Shown here: one piece after another, positions 12,746 to 24,900 of the stretch
How positions within the stretch are numbered: position 1 is the stretch's first letter
How the letters are laid out: every line of letters begins with the position of its first letter
From: Meles meles
Lineage: Eukaryota > Chordata > Mammalia > Carnivora > Mustelidae
DNA: 64,000 nt
Reading direction: 5' to 3'
Assembly (NCBI RefSeq): GCF_922984935.1
Contig: NC_060069.1
Coordinates: 162,611,625 to 162,675,624 of the forward strand
Position numbers and translations under genes: made by a program
The notes under the pieces: model-generated
The model's database searches: none
The model's input: only the letters and a program-made list of their open reading frames with translations
Told to the model about the DNA's origin: nothing

Positions 12746-15700
12746 GAACTCAGCTCACAACCTGTCCACACTGGAGAAAATTCTGCGCTGGCGCCGCTGA
12801 CCGCCTCGGTGTGAGGAGCACCGCGGCGTCCCGCAGGCCCGGGGACCCGTCACAATCTCTTGTGCCAGCACCAGGCTCGGGTGTGGGAGCTTCTCCGCTC
12901 CTCCCGCCTCCCGACATCACTGCTCCAGCCGGCAGAACAAGCCGAACCACCTCGGAGGGACGGAGGAGGCTGGAGCTTGCAGAGCCGGGGTGGGTGGGCG
13001 GGGCGGGGCCCCCCAGGTCCTTGGCAGCTGCCCCCTCTGCACCCGCTGTGCGCGCTCAGCTCCAGGCTCCCCTACGTGCCAGGCTCCCACGGATGTCACG
13101 GGAGGGAAGAGGCCCGGCCGCCACCACTGGAAATGACAGCCTACCGTGCTTGTCCTTGGTCTGGGGCTCCCATCCCCTTCTCAGACGGCACCTGCTGGGA
13201 CGTCTCTCACCACACTGGGGGTGGCCTGGGGACCTGGGTCCCTTCGATCCAGGTGGCTCTTCTGGAAACCTCCTGCCTGGAGGGTCTCTGTGCCTGCAGG
13301 GACAATGGCGGCTCCCTTTCATCTGAGCCCCAAGCCGCTTCTCCTGCGAGCTTTGTGCACCTGCTCCCCAGAGACCTGGGCCGGTCTGGGTCAGGCCAGG
13401 GTTTGAGACTCTCAGTGGTGACCATTGGGTGGACACGCTCCAGAGGTTCTGGTCGCATCGTCCTTCCAGGAACCTTTGCACGGACACGGCGTGATGGGGT
13501 ATGAGAGGCTCGAGATGAAGAAGCCGTGCCGGTCACAGATGCGCCGTCCGTAGCAATCCGGGACGGAGCAGCAACAGAGCCCCTGCAGACCGGCACGAGT
13601 CACAGTGACGGACGTGGCGGTCACTTAAATCCTTAAGTCACTGGTGGGACTTAAACCCTGCCAGTCTGTCCTCTCTGCCTCTCGCGGCGCAGAGCTGCCC
13701 ACACGGAGGACCCTGAGCTTCCTCCTGCTGTGGTCTCCCACACTGCGAGTCTTCTGGCTCCCAAGGAGGCTGCTGCCCCAGGACACTCTTCCTCGCTGGA
13801 AGAGGCCAGAGGCCATTGGGCAGAGGGCATTGCCAGAGGAATCCCTTAGCTTCCAGAAGCAGGCACCTTCCTGAACGTTCCCGTGGACTCCTCCCACACA
13901 CCCCACCCGAACGGGGCCCCTCGCCCACCCCCAGACCAGCCCGTCAAAGACGGGTTCCTTTAGGGCGTAGACCTGGGGCGGGGGTGCCCTCTGGGGGTTC
14001 AATTCCCACCTGGTGTCGTGTAGCGGGGGGAGCCCACAGAGGCTGCGTGGTCCACGTGGGCCCGGGGGGGGGTCCATATGTCATTTAATTGGGTCAGTTT
14101 TACCCACGGGTTGAGAAGTTACGTGATGCTAAGATTCTCATGAGCCCGGTAATGGCTTCAAGTTACTTTTGTGTTCTGTCCATTGCAACAGCCTCGCACG
14201 CAGTGAAAAGATGGACGGGCCCAAGCACGAGCACAGCAGGATGTCGGTGCCCGAGTGAGACGGGCTGTCCGCACACGGGGCCAGCTGTGGGGTGCGTGGG
14301 CCGCCAGGTCTGCGCCTTCGGGCTCTGCGTGCGGAGGCTCTGTGCTCGCTGGGTCCCCGGCAGGCTCCTCCCTGCTTCTTTCTCACAGGTTCCTCGGCTT
14401 CTCCTTCCCGTTTGCTGTTCCATCGGAGCTGCGGGATCTGCTGTCTGGCTCCCGGGGGGGGTGGGGGACCTGCTGGTATTTTGATGAGGCTTCGGGTGCG
14501 TTTATAAATGAGCTCAGAAACAGTGGTTCGCGTGGCATCCACGCATCGCTAAGAAACCGCCCGGATGTAGTCCTTGGAGTGGCCACCGCTATACTGGCCC
14601 GCGGTTCCGTGGCGTGGTTCCGTGGCGCCGCACCCTGGGCCAGGGGTCTGTCCCGCTGCCGGTCTCCGCTGGGGTCACTGGTGTGGGTGCGGTCGGCTGG
14701 CACCCACCTGGGGCTGGGGATCCGCAGCCGTGGGGCCGACCTGCCACCATCCACCCTCACTCAGTGGGGATGCTGCGAGGCCTCAGCTGTGGGGGGAGCC
14801 CTACGGCCAGCCTGGGCACCAGGGCTGGGGAGTGGACCCCACCTCCGTGGGCGGCCTTGTGAGGGGGCACACACAGGAGGCTACGGCCGGCATCTGTCAC
14901 ACCGAGTTTTCCATGTGTTTAGCTCCATTTCCCACTTTTCCGGCTGCGCTTTCCTTGTCCGGCTCCATCTCTTTCTTCTGAGCTGTCCCTTGGTGTCTTA
15001 TCACGTCCGCTGCTAGCATCCTCGGGGCTTGTCTTCTGCCGGGCCGTCTGTGTCTGTGTGTTTCCGTGGACGTGTGCCCACGGGCTGTTTGGACACGGCC
15101 TGGGGTCGTCACGGAGTGTCAGACCGTGAGCGGCCTCCCCACCGGCTTTAGGGCCGTCCCGATTCCTGCCTGGACTTTGACTTTTGCGGTTCTGCCAGCT
15201 GGCGAGACCGTGGGGCGACCTGGGACACCAAGAATTAAAACTGCGGCGCTGCCAGCGGCTGGGAGCCCCCGTTGTCTGCGCCTGGGCTCCTAGGTTGCCT
15301 CAGGGTCTCAGATGACCCCCGAGGGCCAGGGTTCTGGAACCACCGAGTCAGAAACAACCACACCTTTCTGTCGTCTTGGTGCCTTGGGTGACGTCCGGTA
15401 GAACTCGCTACCAGACGTTCCGAGAATGCAGATCTCTGTCCACGGCGTTTCCTCTCTCCACCGACCCGATCCTGGTCATGGTCACGCTTCGGTTCCGGTG
15501 GTTTCTCCGGGGTCGACAGGGTCCAGACCTGTCACCCGCAGATGGCTGTGGTTCTACGCCTCCTCTTAGGAGTTCCCTCCCTTGGTGGTTCCCAATACGG
15601 ATGAGGCAGAACTGGCCACAGAGGATTATTAGCCAAGAAATACGTCCTGGTTTTCGGCCGATGGGAGGATAAGGTGGTCTCTGAAGGTGGACTTACTCAG

Positions 15701-18314
15701 GCACTAAAAGCCCCTTAAAGCCTCGACAATGGGATCGTGTCTGTCCAGTCTGAAATTGTAGCGGGACGCCTCAAAATACCTTTGCTGCTTCTCGGCCTCG
15801 TTCAGTAACAAGGGACGGGAGAGGGCCCTTTCCCCTGCCATTGCGGTCAGCTCCGGGTGGACAACAGTGGCCGCATTGTGTTCTCATCCGTGACGTCATC
15901 GTGGGGCCGCGGGTGTGCTCGCCACTCCCCGCAGCGGGCGCCCTCGGAGGTGCCGCCCCCAGGCCGCAGGCTGTGTCGCGGTCAGCAGGATGTCTGCCGC
16001 CGGCCCCCTGGGACCTGCTCACATCCGATCGGCCGCGGGCCGGGGAACCACCCAGACACGCTCGCCCAGGCCGCGTCTCCAGCGGGAACCCGGGGGAGCC
16101 GGGAGTCTTAGTGTGAGTGGTGGCCTGTGTGTGCTTCTGGGACGCCCCGGCCGGCGGCTCGGGAAGCAGGAGGCCCCGTCCTGGCTCTGGGCTGCGTTTT
16201 GGACGGTTTGTGTTCCCACCTGCGTTGTGGGAGGTAGTTTAGGAATATTTGAGAAAACTCCCTCCGTCTCCTTCCTGGTTTCCAGCAGTCAGTCTGGTTC
16301 ACACGGTGTGGCCTCGGGACTCCACACGCAGACCCAGCGCCCGGGCTCAGGCCCGGTAAAGCCCCGGTGCAGCCCGCCAGGCCTCCTCTTCTGCCTCCGA
16401 GCAGGCCGGGGGCGTTCTGTGTACCGCGCGGGGCGGCAGAGCGGACGGGCGGAGGGATGGCGGGAAGCTAGCGGCCACCTCTTGGCTGGGCCACACGAGG
16501 ACGTGTGTGTGGACGGCCGACATCCACGGAGCGCGGCGGTCCGCAGCTGTGGCTGAGAGCGCGCGCCTGGAGCGTCAAGAACGCTGTGTTTCTGGCGCAT
16601 TGAGCGTCCTCTCGTCTCCAGCCCCCGTCTGGCCGCGGTTACACTCGCGCTCAGCGTCCTCGGACGGGCCAGGTGAGGCCACGGGCTGGGAGCTCGGCTC
16701 GGACCGGGCGGCGGTTGGAGTGGCTGAGCCGTGGCGACAGCTCGTCCCGGGCTCTCAGGCAGGGACCACGGGTCACCTGCAGAGACCAGCGTGGAGCCGT
16801 GCAGGAGACACGGCCATAGGGCTGCCAGATGCCATCGAAGGGTCCCCTGCTGCTTTCCCGCTGTGCAGATGCGTGACCTCGGTTTCTGTTCCCGTGCACA
16901 CGCTTTGTTGGAAATATGGGGGTTTCCACTGAGACGGGGGGGTGCCTGGGAGGATATCTGGAGGTCAGACCCCGACTGGCTGGTTCATGCAGCAGAGGGA
17001 CTGAGGCAACAGTGCCCGGAGAGAGGGTCCGCGGGCGTCTGGGGACGGGTCTGCCCTTGAGCTTGGGGAGGCCCCGGGCGGCGGTGCCAAGGGGACAGCA
17101 GGACAGGGGAGCTGGTCCACAGTCTTCCCGAATTCCGGCACCGGAACCAGTCCTGAGTATTGGTAAGAGCTGGTCCCTCCGCGGGGCGGCCACTGGCACA
17201 GCGCAGGACCATCCGGCCAATGCGCGTCACGCCCGGCGGCCTCGGCAGCAGCCGTCCCCCCCCCCCCCGGGACTGACGTCCGAGGTCAAGGCCGGGGCCG
17301 GGCTCGGTTCCCTGAGGGGGCGCGGGGGAGGGACCTGTTGGCCGACCACGTCTGGGCCTGTGTCTTCGCGGGCTCCCTCGTGGGAGGCTGTGTCCCAGTC
17401 TCTCTCCTGAGGACACCGGGCAGACGGCATCAGGACCCAATGGCCTCATGTAACACCATCAGCTCTTTGAGCGCCTCCGGGTGTGGCCGCTTGCTCGGGG
17501 CTGGCGGTTAGGACTCCACATAGCTTTTGGGGGACCCGGTTCAGCCACAATGAGAGGTGCCCCGCGGGGTCTGAGGGGCCAGGCCCCTCTCATGCCCCGA
17601 GCCACAGACAGCTCAGTGGCGGGGGCCACGGGCTTGGGATCAGCAGTGAGAGCCCCAGGAGGGACAGGGTCCCACTTCTTGGGGGCGCGGAGCTAGCGCG
17701 GGGAGCAGGCTCTGGCCCCACCGGAGGGCTGGCTGGCTTCTGCGGAGGCCTGGGCCTGCATCCCTGCCATGGCCGGGGGACCGCGTGGGGCTGTGTTGCT
17801 GCTCTGTGAACAGCTTCAGCTCGGCCCGGCCCAGCGGGCCGCTCACTGCCCCTCTCCAACTGGCCAGCGGTCGGTCCCGTGCCTTCTAGCCCTGAGGGGT
17901 GGCGCGCCCCGTGCCCCCGCTTCGAGAGGCTGAGCACGCAGCACATCCCCGCCCCGAGACGCTTGTCCGGGGCCACAAGCCCAGGAGGCGGCCCCTCACC
18001 GTCAGGATCTAGTTGTGCGGACGCCGGCTTCTCGAGCAATCTGACTGTTCTCTGAGGCATGGAGACAGGCCCGGGCTTCCTCACTGTTCGGCAGCAGCCT
18101 CTGAGCATTGAGGAGAAAGTGCCACGGGAGGGGGACAGGCCCTTGTGAGCAACTGGCGTCTTCCGAGGCTGGGCTGCCGGGTGTCGTCTAGGCAGCTCAA
18201 CGGGACTGCGCTGTGGGCTTTTCTCCTGTCCGTGTGTCAGACGCACACATGTGGCCGAGGGCTCGGCCAGGGGCTCGGCTCTGGCGTCCCCGTCCCGAGA
18301 AGCCAGTCTTGAAG

Positions 18315-18355
18315 CCTCTGGGCCTCAGTTTTCTCCCCTGTAACGTGGCGGTAGG
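18315..18355 (+). repeat. MIR-like fragment
   Basis: CTCTGGGCCTCAGTTTTCTC followed by CCCTGTAACGTGGCGGTAG matches the MIR core GCCTCAGTTTCCTCATCTGTAAAATGGGG, with changes that raise GC. Confidence 0.5.
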
Positions 18356-21300
18356 TCTAGACTCCAGGAACCCACCTTCTGGGGTCTACCGTAACCTCCC
18401 GGCCATCCGGAAGATGCAAGCGAAGGTTGCTGTGTGATACCGTGACCCCGGGATTGGACTGCACGGGCGCTGTCCCCCGGAAGTGTCGTGTGCCATCAGG
18501 AAGTGGCCATAAGGGACATCCACACGGGCACAGGGCAGGACCATCCTGTGTACAGATGTGCATGCCCCAGTGCGGCGGGTCCTGACCCGGGGGCGTCCCC
18601 GAGCTCCTGACATTGGGCAGCAGCCGCGGGAGACCCCGAGTGCGGTCATAAGGGGCAGAGACGAGAGACGATGTGCAGACGGGGTGATGGGTCTGGAGCG
18701 TCACCAAGGACGGAGCTGGGCGGACATGCGAGCTTGGGCGTTCACAAGGATTTCTGTTAGCGAGTCGGAGGCCGGAGCCTCGTGGACGCCGGGATGAGGT
18801 CCCGCAGGGGGACCACAGGGGACAGAATGAAGCATGTTCCCTGACTTTACAGCCGAGCTGCGTGTCTCTGACAGACAGTGGGGCGGTGGCGGCCGGCGGG
18901 CACTGCGGGCTTCAGACCCGTGGGCCGCGCGCAGCAGAACGCGGCTCTGCTTGGAAAGTAAAACTTGACGGTGTGCCGGCGTGCGCACAAACACACAGAG
19001 CCCGACTCGGGCTGGTCTGGTGAGAGGTAAGCCGTTTGCAAGCACGCTCCGCAGCCCGAGACCCGCCTCCCTGCCACACTCCTGCTGTGCCCACCAAGAC
19101 TGGGGGGCGTGTGGGCCGAGCCGGGCAGCGTCCAAGCGGAGGGTCGGCACGGGGTGCTCTTGTGAGGTGGGCATCGGGGAGGAGCCCTGACCCGCCGCGG
19201 CTCACGTCCCTTAAGACGGAGTCTGGCCCACACGGAGCGATGAAGTCATGTTTGGGTCCCACTTCTGGTTCGTCTGGGACAAAGACTGACAGCCCAGGCA
19301 GGTGACCAGCAGCAGGGCAGAAGGTCGGACGATGCCGGTCTCAGGGGAGCCCAGGGTCAGGCTCACCCTCGGGTCCCGGGAGCCTGGCAGATAGCAGGCG
19401 GGACCCCCACACCCCCGATGACCGTGGGAGGACAGGGCAGGTCATGAACATGAGTCATAAAGGAGGTGGAATGACACTCCGGGCCAAGACCAGCCCCGGG
19501 CCACGTCCACCAGCCGTCGTCAGGGAAGATGAGCCCCGGGGCCTGGGCCAGGGAAGCCAGCTGGACCGCAGGCATCGCAGTCGGACAGGAGGGTGCGGTG
19601 TTGGTGGCGAGGGTGTGAGCACCGTGTGTCTGGGGCGGGTGCGGCTCGGCAGGGCGTCCCGGGGACCCACCCGTAGATCAGGCTCAGGTGCCCGGGACTG
19701 GCTGCTTTGTCTCCTCGGGGCTGAAGGAGCTTCCCGGGTGAGAGCCCGTGTTCACACAGAGACGGTGCTCGGACGTGCCTGGTCGCCGAAGCCTGCACGG
19801 GGCTGGAAGCCATCGGCAGGTGGGTCGGCAGACGGGACGTGCGCCGTGGAAGGTCGCTCCGCGTTCAGGCTGAACGGTGGTGGACACGCGTGCCGAGCCG
19901 CACATCCGGTCCCGTGTGCTTCTGCTCACGTGAGCCTAGAGGAGAGGAAGCCGGATCCGCGGTGCCAGAGCCCGGTGGCTTTGCCAGGGTCCAGGCGCTG
20001 CCTGGGCAGGGGTGATGGGAAGCGCCCTGACGTGACCACGGCCTTGACCTGGCCATGGCTTTCCAGGTGCCATCACGCTGCGTGCCAGTGAGCGCGTCTG
20101 AGCTGGGGGTGAGCTGTACCTTGTGGGACCTGGACCTCGTGCCCCAGGGATGGAATCGGTGGCCTGCCGGGACCTGGGGGATTGGCTTTTAAATGGCGGA
20201 TGCGGCAATCTTCGCGCTGGCTTCTGGGGACCCTGGTGGTTCTGGCCCGTGTGGCAGGCGGTGGGGAGCAGAGAGCCTGCCGCGTGCCAGCGAGGTGCCG
20301 GGGGATGGGCAGGATGCTGGGCCGGACAGCGCCGTTAACCTCTCATACGTGGAAGGAGGACATCGTCAGGCCTGGCCTGCCTGGCATGTTCGGGACTCTG
20401 CTTTCTAGAAGCATCCCCGCCCGTGGAGGGAGTGTGGACGCAGTGTCCCCGCCTGCGGTGGAATCTGGTCCTCCGGCTGCTCACAGTGGGACCGCATCAA
20501 GTCACCTGTCATGCTTCTGTTTGCTCGGAGGGCGGTGCTCGCGGGGTCCCCAACCACACAGCAGGAAGTATCTTTGCTGTCCCCTGTGTGTTTTCTGTCC
20601 TTCACATCCAGAGGGCCAGTTACAGTAACCGTGGGGTATGAGTTAGTACCAAACCATCCCAGCACTGGTGTGAGACAAACACTGCCCGTCCTTACCCTCG
20701 GGTCTTGGGATCGATACTAAAGCCACAACGGGCTGGTGGGTCGGGGCTGCTCGCGGGGCTGTGGGCCCCCAAAGGCCTGATCAGGCCTGGACACCCAGCT
20801 TTCACGTCCAGGACCTGCGGCTCAAATGTCCTCCAGCCACAGTGGCTGGTTCCCCCCAGAGCTGACCCCGCGAGGACCGGGGGCTGGGCAAAAACTGTAT
20901 TTGGCAACTCAGCCTCGGAAGTCACAGCTTTGTGTTTCCAGCACAGTCGGTGTGGTCCCCCGGGGGGCAGCTGGTCCCTGGTGCCCCCAGGGGTGCTCAG
21001 CTTGTAAAGTGAAGCAGGCCCCGCCCCAGAGAGTCAGGGAGCCCGTCTCAGCCAGCTGCACACCCCATTCTGCAGAGAGCGTGGGCGCCCCTTCTGGGAC
21101 CGGGTCTGCAGGTGCGCCGGCCACGGGCGGCCCTGAGTGGGGATCGCAGCTCCCTGCTTGGCTCTCTGCCACGAGGGGTGTGACAGGGCAGCTCAGGGGA
21201 CAGGCGCAACCGAGAAATGTGAGCTGAGCCTCCGGCGTCACCGTTGGAAGTAAGACATGCACGTGAGAAGGGGAGAAAAACCGGTTAGGGCCGTGGGTGA

Positions 21301-21548
21301 GTCACCGCGCTGTGTCAGAGCCCAGCCAGAGGCTGTCGGCTTCCAGGGCCGCGGCGGTTTGGGAGTGAGTAGTAGACTGCGCGTCTGTTTCCCTGGGGTC
21401 CACGTGCAGTGTGGTCTTTTAAATGATGCTGAAAAAGGCTCCGATAAAACGACCTGTAGTATTTTTTCCTAGAGGTGATCGGTCACCAGTAATATTTGGG
21501 GGCATTAGTTCTAGACTTTTCTTCCTTCCTTGTGTGCCGGGGCTGTGT

Positions 21549-21592
21549 TTGTGTGTGTGTGTGGTCTGAGTGTGTGACGCACACGCGACCTG
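21549..21592 (+). repeat. Short (GT)n / TGTG tract
   Basis: A GTGTGTGTGTGTG microsatellite about 180 bp before the first coding exon. Confidence 0.8.
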
Positions 21593-21731
21593 CGTGTCAC
21601 TCCCCGGAGGAAGGACCGCGGAGCGGGGCGTGGGTGAGCCGCGAGCCCCGAGGAGGACCGTCCGCGTGCGGCCGCCGGGGCCCCGGGCGCCCGTCCCGGC
21701 CCGTCCTGACCGCTGTCCCTGTCCTCCCCAG

Positions 21732-21958
21732 GACGGCTGTTCTCAGTGAAGGACCCTGCGCTCGCTCCTGAGCAGCGACCATGGGCCTGCTCGCCTACCT
21801 GAAGACCCAGTTCGCGGTGCACCTGCTCGTCGGCTTCGTCTTCGTGGTCAGCGGGCTGGTCATCAACTTTGTCCAGCTCTGCACGCTGCTGCTCTGGCCC
21901 GTCAACAAGCAGCTCTACCGCCGGCTCAACTGCCGCCTCGCCTACTCGCTGTGGAGCC
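21732..21958 (+). CDS. AGPAT3: AGPAT3 first coding exon (5'UTR end plus codons 1-59)
   Basis: A pyrimidine-rich acceptor ending in CCCCAG (AG at 21730-21731) precedes 49 nt of 5'UTR, then ATG at 21781 in strong Kozak context. The exon encodes residues 1-59 and the first base of codon 60 (phase 1), including the N-terminal membrane segment. It ends at the GTGAGT donor at 21959. The acceptor shows that at least one further 5' non-coding exon lies upstream, probably outside the window. Confidence 0.95.
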
Positions 21959-24900
21959 GTGAGTGTCCCGCGCACGAGGGGGGCCCTGGGGGTGGGCATG
22001 CTCCCGAGGGCGTGACCGGCAGGCGGGGTCCAGCAGGGGACCCCCGCCCCCCACGCCCTGGGACCAGAGGGGCTGACATCGGCAGACGAGCCGCCAGATG
22101 CTTAACCCCAGACTGTCCACTGGGTCGAACCAGGTGACGTTCCGACAGTCGGCCACCTGGAACCCGAGGACGCGGTTTCGTGTGGTTGGCATATTTCGGG
22201 AGTTTGAGGGTGTCTATTTCAAGTATTTCGGGCATATTTCGGGTATTTTGGGTGTTTGAGGACAGACATAAAGTCGGCTTGCCGGCTGCCAGCCCACAGG
22301 CCAGCTGAGGGCCAGAGCATCGCGAGGCAGCGGCAGGCACCTGTCGGCTCTGTGCACACGTGAGCGTCTGTCTGTGAATGACAAGGACTCGCCCACCTTT
22401 GCATACGTGTGTAGACGTGCGTGTCTGTGGCCGATATGCCCCTGGGTGTGTGTGTGCACATGACATCGGTCTCCACCTGCCAGGTGGACAGAGACGCCGG
22501 TGCCCGACAGCAAAGCCCGCTGTCACCAGAGCCAAGGCTCGCACTGTGGCATGTCTGCGGGGCACCAGGGCCATCGTAGGAGGAGGGCCCCCTGCCAGCG
22601 GCTTTCCGCACCGGAGCCCACCGTCCGTGTCAGCCGTCATTCCAGAGCGAGAGTGTACCTGGACGGTTACCCGCGGAAGTACCTGTCTGCACGGACGTCC
22701 CCATTCTGTCACTTCCACGTTAGCATAAAACCAGCAGCCGCAGTGGCACCCCTTAGCGGAGACCGAGTACGGTGAGGGGACAGCGGCCCCACAGCCGGGA
22801 TGAGCCAGGGCCTCTCCGCACCGACACAGAACCCTCCACTAATATGTTCCTAAGCGGAAAGACAAGTGCGCGGCGCGCTCCTGCTCTCTCTGCGGACAAG
22901 CGTGCACCGTCTGTGGCCGGGTGTGCCCGGAGGGTCCCCAGGGGTTGCCAGGAAACTGAAAGTCCCGGGGAGTGGAGGAACGAGGGACTTCTACTGCTCA
23001 GTGATTTACTCCTTGTTTGGTTCTTGTTCTTTCCATTATTTACACTCACTTATGATTATGTCTGACCTTGTGCTGTTCACGTTTCTTAGCATCAGACCCT
23101 GTTTCCTTTATCGTAAAGAGAAAACAACACGCATCTTAGAGCCTACGGGAAACGGGCTCCCTTAGCCCCCCAGCTTCGGGGGTGGAGAAGGGAGGACGGC
23201 TGGGGAGGCCGGATGCTGTGACCCCGACGGCCCCAACTGAGAGCGGCGCGCTGGCCCGGGGCTTCCGCTTGTCGCACACGCTCGGTAGCTTCGGTTCCCA
23301 GGGTCTGGCTTCTGTTTTAGATAAAAGAGGATTCTGCAGGGGTCGGGGGGGAGAGTTGAAATTCGTGTCATGAGGAATATCCGAGGAGCGGCTCATGAGT
23401 ACAGCGGGGTCCGGTGAAACCTCATCGAAAGGCCGACGCTCATGAACAGAGACTCAACTGTGGCCTCCACGTGCGGCAGGGTCATTGGGGAAACGCTCCA
23501 GCCAGCACGGGCCGGGCGAGGCCTGTTAGCACCTGGCTGGGGGCACAGCTGGTAACGGGACTCCCAGCCCTGCGCCTCCCGCAGCAGAGAGCCGGGCGCT
23601 GGCCCTGAACCTTGAGCTGGACGTCCAGGGCCCGGCGGGACCAGCTGCGGGGCGCGGGCGGATCCAGACCCAGACCCGGCGCCGCGGCTGGGGGAGCAGG
23701 TCCGCAGCGCCCCCGGGGTCCGCAGATCAGGGGGAGACGCCGCCCCTGTTCAGCTCGGAGACGCTCGTGGGTGAAGACAAAGCAAACAGGAGCCGTCGTC
23801 GGAGGGCGGGAACGTGCGACAGACGCAGACGGAGAAGCAGCACGAACCGCTTCCCTGAGGGAGATGCGTAGTTGCCGGACGCGGACGAGCGTGACACGGA
23901 CGAGCGTGACGCGGCGTCGGACCCTGTCACGGGAGGCCGGGCGCCGCCGACGCGAGTGTGCGGCCGAGACCCAGGAGGGGAGGGTGACGCAGGGCTGAAA
24001 GGAGGCAGGGGAGCGGCCAGGTCTGCGGAGGGGACGCGGCAGGTGGTTCCGGGACTCCCCGTGGACAGCGGGTCCCCAGCAGGGAAAGCAGTTGACACGC
24101 GCGCCACAGACCGAGGCCACAGACCGCGGAGACAAGGAGCAGGTGACAAGTGCCCAGACAGGAGAGCCCGAGGGCCGGCCGGACGGACAGAGGGACCGAC
24201 TGCGGTCCTTCCAGCGAGGGGACACAGGAGTGGTCCGACGCTGGCCCAAGGCCCACGGCCGCGCACCCGCCATTCCCGCCCCGAGAATGTTCTTCAGGAA
24301 GAGCAGAAGCTGCATCACCAAGGCAGGGTCTGAGGTGCCGTCGGGGAAGCGGGAGCAGCTCCGTCCACGCGAGCCCGTGAAGTGATGGCCGAGCCGGCCT
24401 GTGGGGCGGAAGCGGGGGAGGCCTGGGGGCGGGGGAGGGGGCGAGTGAGAGTTCCAGCCCCCCTGGTCCCAGCTCCCCTTCCTGAGTGGCCGGGACAGCG
24501 ACCGCCGCGGCGTCAGACGTCACTGGCGACGGCTGCGTGGGAAGCACCACCAGCCCGGTGGGAGAGCTCTTGGAGGAAGATGGGCTCAAAAGCAAAGACA
24601 AACCGTTTTTTATAAAAAAGACAAGGAACCGGACAAAAGCACGGAGAAGTACTCGCGGTCGGCGAGCAGCCCGGAACATGGCCTCAGTGCGGGGAGCAGC
24701 CCGAGCCCGAGCAGCGCCGGCCTTGCCGAGCACGAGGCTGGGGGAGCCCCTGGCCCGCTGGAGCGGGGGTGCTGCACAGGCGTCCCCTCCGGCCAGGACG
24801 GAGGAGAAGGCTCCCCCAGGTGGCCGTGAGACGGCCATCACAGCATCGTTTCAGTGACCCCGAGCCAGCGTCGTATGTCCAGTGGGACAGGTGCTCCTGC

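Larger units (their letters stand above)
1..21731 (+). other. Probable AGPAT3 5'UTR intron; no other confirmed gene
   Basis: GC- and CpG-rich DNA ending at the acceptor of the first coding exon. ORFs on both strands are the chance ORFs expected at this GC content; none resembles a known protein. Recognisable contents are one SINE at 9.6 kb, an L1 3' fragment at 7.1 kb, short MIR-like pieces, a (GGACA)n tract, a Z-DNA-prone tract at 12.6 kb and the exon-like ORF at 5.3 kb. I see nothing else in 1-3450, 9815-12560 or 12746-21540. Confidence 0.55.
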
